Origin: Ornithodoros turicata
Lineage: Eukaryota > Arthropoda > Arachnida > Ixodida > Argasidae
Assembly (NCBI RefSeq): GCF_037126465.1
Contig: NC_088206.1
Location: 15,604,702 to 15,668,701 of the forward strand
DNA: 64,000 nt
Direction: 5' to 3'
This document shows positions 60,508-64,000 of the stretch, piece after piece. The notes under the pieces were generated by a model, which saw nothing but the letters and a program-made list of their open reading frames with translations, ran no database searches and had not been told where the DNA came from. The number at the start of each line of letters is the position of its first letter. The first letter of the stretch is position 1. Both the position numbers and the translations under genes were made by a program.

Positions 60508-61117
60508 ATATTTTCTTGAATCTAAGACGCCCTAGCCCGAGTTCAGTGCGCATGAATTTGGACAAAAGGTAATCAGAGATTGAGAACGAGAGGATAGAGA
60601 GGTAGTACGCGAGCTGGTGCTATACATCCATAACCAAAAAACCTGAGACTGTGGGACAGAAAACGACGAGATGTTTTCTGTGTTGTCATTTTTTTCTCCC
60701 TCAGTCTCAGGTTTTTAAGTTAGAGATTGAGAGGCAGTATAACATTTGGGATCGATGCACAATACCATTTACAGTGAACCCTCGTTAATATGACCCCCGA
60801 TAATCTGACATACGCGCTTTACGACCATGCTCCTGGAGAACAATTTAGTGAAACCTCTGCAAATGTCCCCCGTTAATATGACAATTCCGCGTTATGACCC
60901 AAATTTTCGGGAACGACCATGGTCATAATAACGAGGGTTCACTGTATTCATCTCCGCTTTCTTCACCGCTGTTTTCTTTGTCACTATCTGCCAGCAGCTC
61001 ATTAGACAAACTATACATACTTTTTAAAAGTGCACATGATGCCAATGTTCGACGACCCCTGACTGTGGAACACAGGATTTTTGGGACAAAAATGCTGTCT
61101 TAGATTCGAGAAAATAT
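60508..61117. mobile_element. TIR element (TCGAATCTAAGAC ends) hosting a Tigger-like MITE
   Basis: The left end ATATTTTCTTGAATCTAAGAC and right end GTCTTAGATTCGAGAAAATAT are inverted repeats with one mismatch. A 173-bp MITE is inserted at 60772-60944, and a separate small hairpin (ACCTGAGACTG / CAGTCTCAGGT, about 60641-60713) lies in the left half. No coding sequence. Confidence 0.85.
60772..60944. mobile_element. Tigger-like MITE, 173 bp, copy 2
   Basis: The ends CAGTGAACCCTCGTTAATAT and ATAATAACGAGGGTTCACTG, TA on both sides (60770-60771, 60945-60946). It matches copy 1 (47490-47662) across its full length with few differences and is identical in length. Confidence 0.92.
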
Positions 61118-61119
61118 GT

Positions 61120-64000
61120 CATTTTTATTTGCAATAGGACTGCTGCACAGTCCATATTTTAATGCTGCTTCTGGTCTTTATCTGTTTTAATCCCTCGTAG
61201 TGAAGACCAACATCACTGACTGGCAGGAAATTTGCTTTTAATTGACAGGCTCATATGCTTGACTTGTTGCCAGTTTATCAGATTCGCAACATGATACCCT
61301 TTACTCAGCTCTACACCCTCCCCAAGTGCAGACTATTCCTTTCCCAATTCCATATGTATTCTTTGTCTTACTTCTCAATGTGATAACCTTCTGACGTCCT
61401 CGTGTGCAGGACGATTCTTATTTTTTTACTTCTGATAACTTTTATTATGAACTGCATCAACTTCACCTATTCAAAAAATATGATTTTTGTTTGAGAGGTA
61501 GTGCTACAACCCTTCAGTCTACATGTGCTTGATGTCCCATGCAGTGCCTTCTGATTACTTTGGGATTGTGACATTTTTTGGAACCAAGCTACTCTCGTGT
61601 AAATGAGAAACGCTAACGTATTTAGGGCGCAACCACCATTGCACAAATGTGCGAGGCAGTTTGGTTGTGAAGCACACCTTTACTGTGAAGTTTCATTTTT
61701 TTTAAAGAAGCGCCTTCCTTTTAAAGTAACTTATTATGGTGCTGCTCAAGATGTGTAACCTGTGCTCGCACCTCACATTGCTACGTATTTTTTTTCGCTT
61801 CACCCGGGGTTCGCACGCCTCTATTATTCTTTTTTTGTAAGGCTGCATTGTGTCGATTACAGTCGCGGAGCTTTCTGGACACATTGCGTTTGTCTAATTC
61901 ATTCCTGTAAATGATGTAAATATTCTTATGCATTCTTGTCAGCATATTGATTTTGTTTTGCGTATGTGCTGTCCCATAGTTTGGATTTTGGACCCAAAGA
62001 GCTTTGGTGATAACAGATGTGAAACTGTGTTGTTTGTGAACCTCTGGCGATCTGCCCATCAACGATTGGCTCTGGGCACTGCAACATCACATTCACACGA
62101 CGATTGCAGCGTGAGCGATGACTGGGTGTGCCAGACACTTGGTGAACACGCATTTATGAACTGCTAGTGAAATATTTCTACGAGGTGTCGAGCAACACGA
62201 CTGACACTATGTGCCGCGCTCGCCACATTTTTGCATACGTGAAAGCTCTGTCGCTTTTTGTTGTGTCCTCAACCCGAGCACAGAATATTCTTTATACAAA
62301 GAATAAAACGGCAATTAAAAGATGCTCCGCTGTTGTATGTCACTGCCGTGTAATAATCACTGACCAGAAAATGGATCGGTAGTCAGACGGTTTGTTGTGT
62401 TTTGCGTATTACGCTCTGACTTGTGCATTTTCTGTAGTTTGTTACTAGCCATCAAGTGCATTGGTTATCAACCTAAATTATTAAATTGGTTATTCGTTGG
62501 GAAGTAACTTAGCTGCAAGTTAAAGCAATAGGTGGCCAAGTTGGTACATCACGAATGGAAAACACTATGTGTACGTGTCTCTTCTGTTTGTCCAGTTTTC
62601 TTGCGTTTTTTTTTTCATTCGTTAGTTCAAGCGATCACTTACCTAGCAATTGCTTTAATTAACCAGTAGCTGTAATTCAACTTTCATGGTGAATAGCAGC
62701 ATGCAACAAGTGAGAGACATACACAAATTTACATAACTACCGTAAAGACATAACTAATTAGTTGCTGCCTTACTTACACAGTTCAGAATTCCTTTTTTAG
62801 CTCTATAATTCCAGAAACTATTCGCATCTTTGTTGAATACCTGTTGCTGACGGTTCCCTAGGACAGTTGCTCTCTGAGTAAAAAGTTAATTACAGTTACT
62901 TGTTATGTACTTTTAGTTTTTACCTCAAAAAACACCAAGAGGTTAGGCCTCTTCTGCCATTTTTTTAGAAAAAATAGAAGTCCTCAAATCGAGCAGAAAT
63001 TAAGCGCAGATAAGCAGATTAAACAGGAACTGCGCTTTAATTTCAGCAGGTAATGAGTTTGAAACGAGACCTGCGAATTTTGACCTTAATAAACACCAAG
63101 GGATCTGGCTTACCTTTTTACCTTACAAATATGGCTGATAAATTACAATGCCAAACAAAATTAGGCGTTTTTCCAATAACCATAAAAACTGTAAGGGTGG
63201 TTCCAATGTCGTCACTAGTGGGGGGGGGGGGGGTGCTGAGGGGTCCGCATCACTAGAGTCACTGTAAGTATTCCTAAATATTGAGCTGTAATTGTGAGTG
63301 AATCAACTTCTTGTTGATCAACTTGATTGAATCAACTTGAGGAAGACCACACCGTCACAAATTTCTGTGACCAGAGCATCGAGGAATATGCACAGGAAAA
63401 ACCTGCAGACAAGTCATGTGATGGTCCCCTCGACGAGGTCGCAGTCTTAAAAGAAACAAGCAAAGGCTGAGACGGAATGTAGTGACTTGAAGCTCACGGT
63501 CTACCCCTCATGGAAGATCAACTGCTTGCGTTGGAGCAGGGGATTGGAAGAACAACCCACAGCACTTTACATGCGCGTGAAAAAACGTTGGCATTCACAT
63601 AGCCATTGAACGTGTGAAATAGAAATTTAATTGCGAAGAGATGAGAATAAAACTGGTGGAGGTTATTTATGTCAACCTGAAGCTGCACACACGAGCACTA
63701 TAATTTTATGTCCACAGAACAAGTGAACTAAAAAAAATAAAAAAAACTCATCTATAGAGCGCAAACGAGACTCGACGATGCCTTTTAGAGGCGAACACGC
63801 GCCGACATAATTCGTCTGTTAGCTACAGAATACAACAGACTATACTGTAGTGACGCTCGTGCCCGGTTTCATTAAGTATTAGCCGAGTCTCACCACAGGA
63901 AGTCACAAAATTTTTGGTGCACAGCCGCGAAATCAACGCGATGTAACACTGACTACAGCTATCCTAACACGCGATCCGCGGCGGCTTGGAAGCAATATGG
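61120..64000. other. No gene recognised; possible Hr78 3' UTR or intergenic DNA
   Basis: AT-rich, without obvious repeats until a G run at 63221-63233. An AATAAA at 62302 could be a polyadenylation signal of a long Hr78 3' UTR, but nothing in the sequence ties it to the gene. Short frames (for example 61928-62167) have no recognisable domain. Confidence 0.4.

Noticed and set aside
63324..63470. Acidic open stretch ending in TGA that looks exon-like (EEDHTVTNFCDQSIEEY)
   Set aside because: Under 50 codons, no clear acceptor, no homologue recognised; kept only as a note.

Overview
This is eukaryotic nuclear DNA from an arthropod, most probably a tick. Three things point that way. The only gene I can build is a nuclear receptor whose DNA-binding domain is close to arthropod HR78 (NR2D, the TR2/TR4 branch). 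The tRNA-headed SINEs look like the tick Ruka type. The rest is a dense mix of short non-autonomous DNA transposons and microsatellites. Introns are canonical GT-AG and the shortest are 71-75 nt. Genus and species cannot be fixed from the sequence alone.

Layout. Positions 1 to about 43,000 hold no protein-coding gene I can support. The long open frames there are low-complexity or antisense chance frames. This half is a repeat landscape: a palindromic SINE with a transposon in its B box (4.5-5.1 kb), SINE copies at 12, 13.7, 16.7, 26.6, 30 and 34 kb, a tandem/inverted array at 15.5-16.2 kb, a field of small foldback elements at 17.6-20.5 kb with nested insertions, and hAT-type MITEs with readable 8-bp target duplications. 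A GC-rich stretch at about 34.9-35.4 kb that ends in a good splice donor is a weak candidate for the promoter and 5' non-coding exon of the receptor gene.

Positions 43,023-56,283 (+) carry the receptor gene. I assembled 14 coding exons whose phases all agree, giving a 628-residue protein. It has an N-terminal region, a complete two-finger C4 DNA-binding domain (residues 134-200), an NR2C/NR2D-type hinge, and a ligand-binding domain (about 344-590) close to TR4. Only the last exon (C-terminal 34 residues) is doubtful. The introns are full of MITEs. They include three copies of one ~345-bp family, a ~110-bp tandem repeat split by a foldback insertion, and a ~730-bp near-perfect hairpin in intron 6.

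Positions 56,284-64,000 lie downstream. They hold a Tigger/pogo transposon with both ends and a broken transposase lacking its catalytic core, hAT MITEs, a TIR element with another MITE inside it, and otherwise featureless AT-rich DNA that may be 3' UTR or intergenic. No virus-derived genes, CRISPR arrays or bacterial features were seen.
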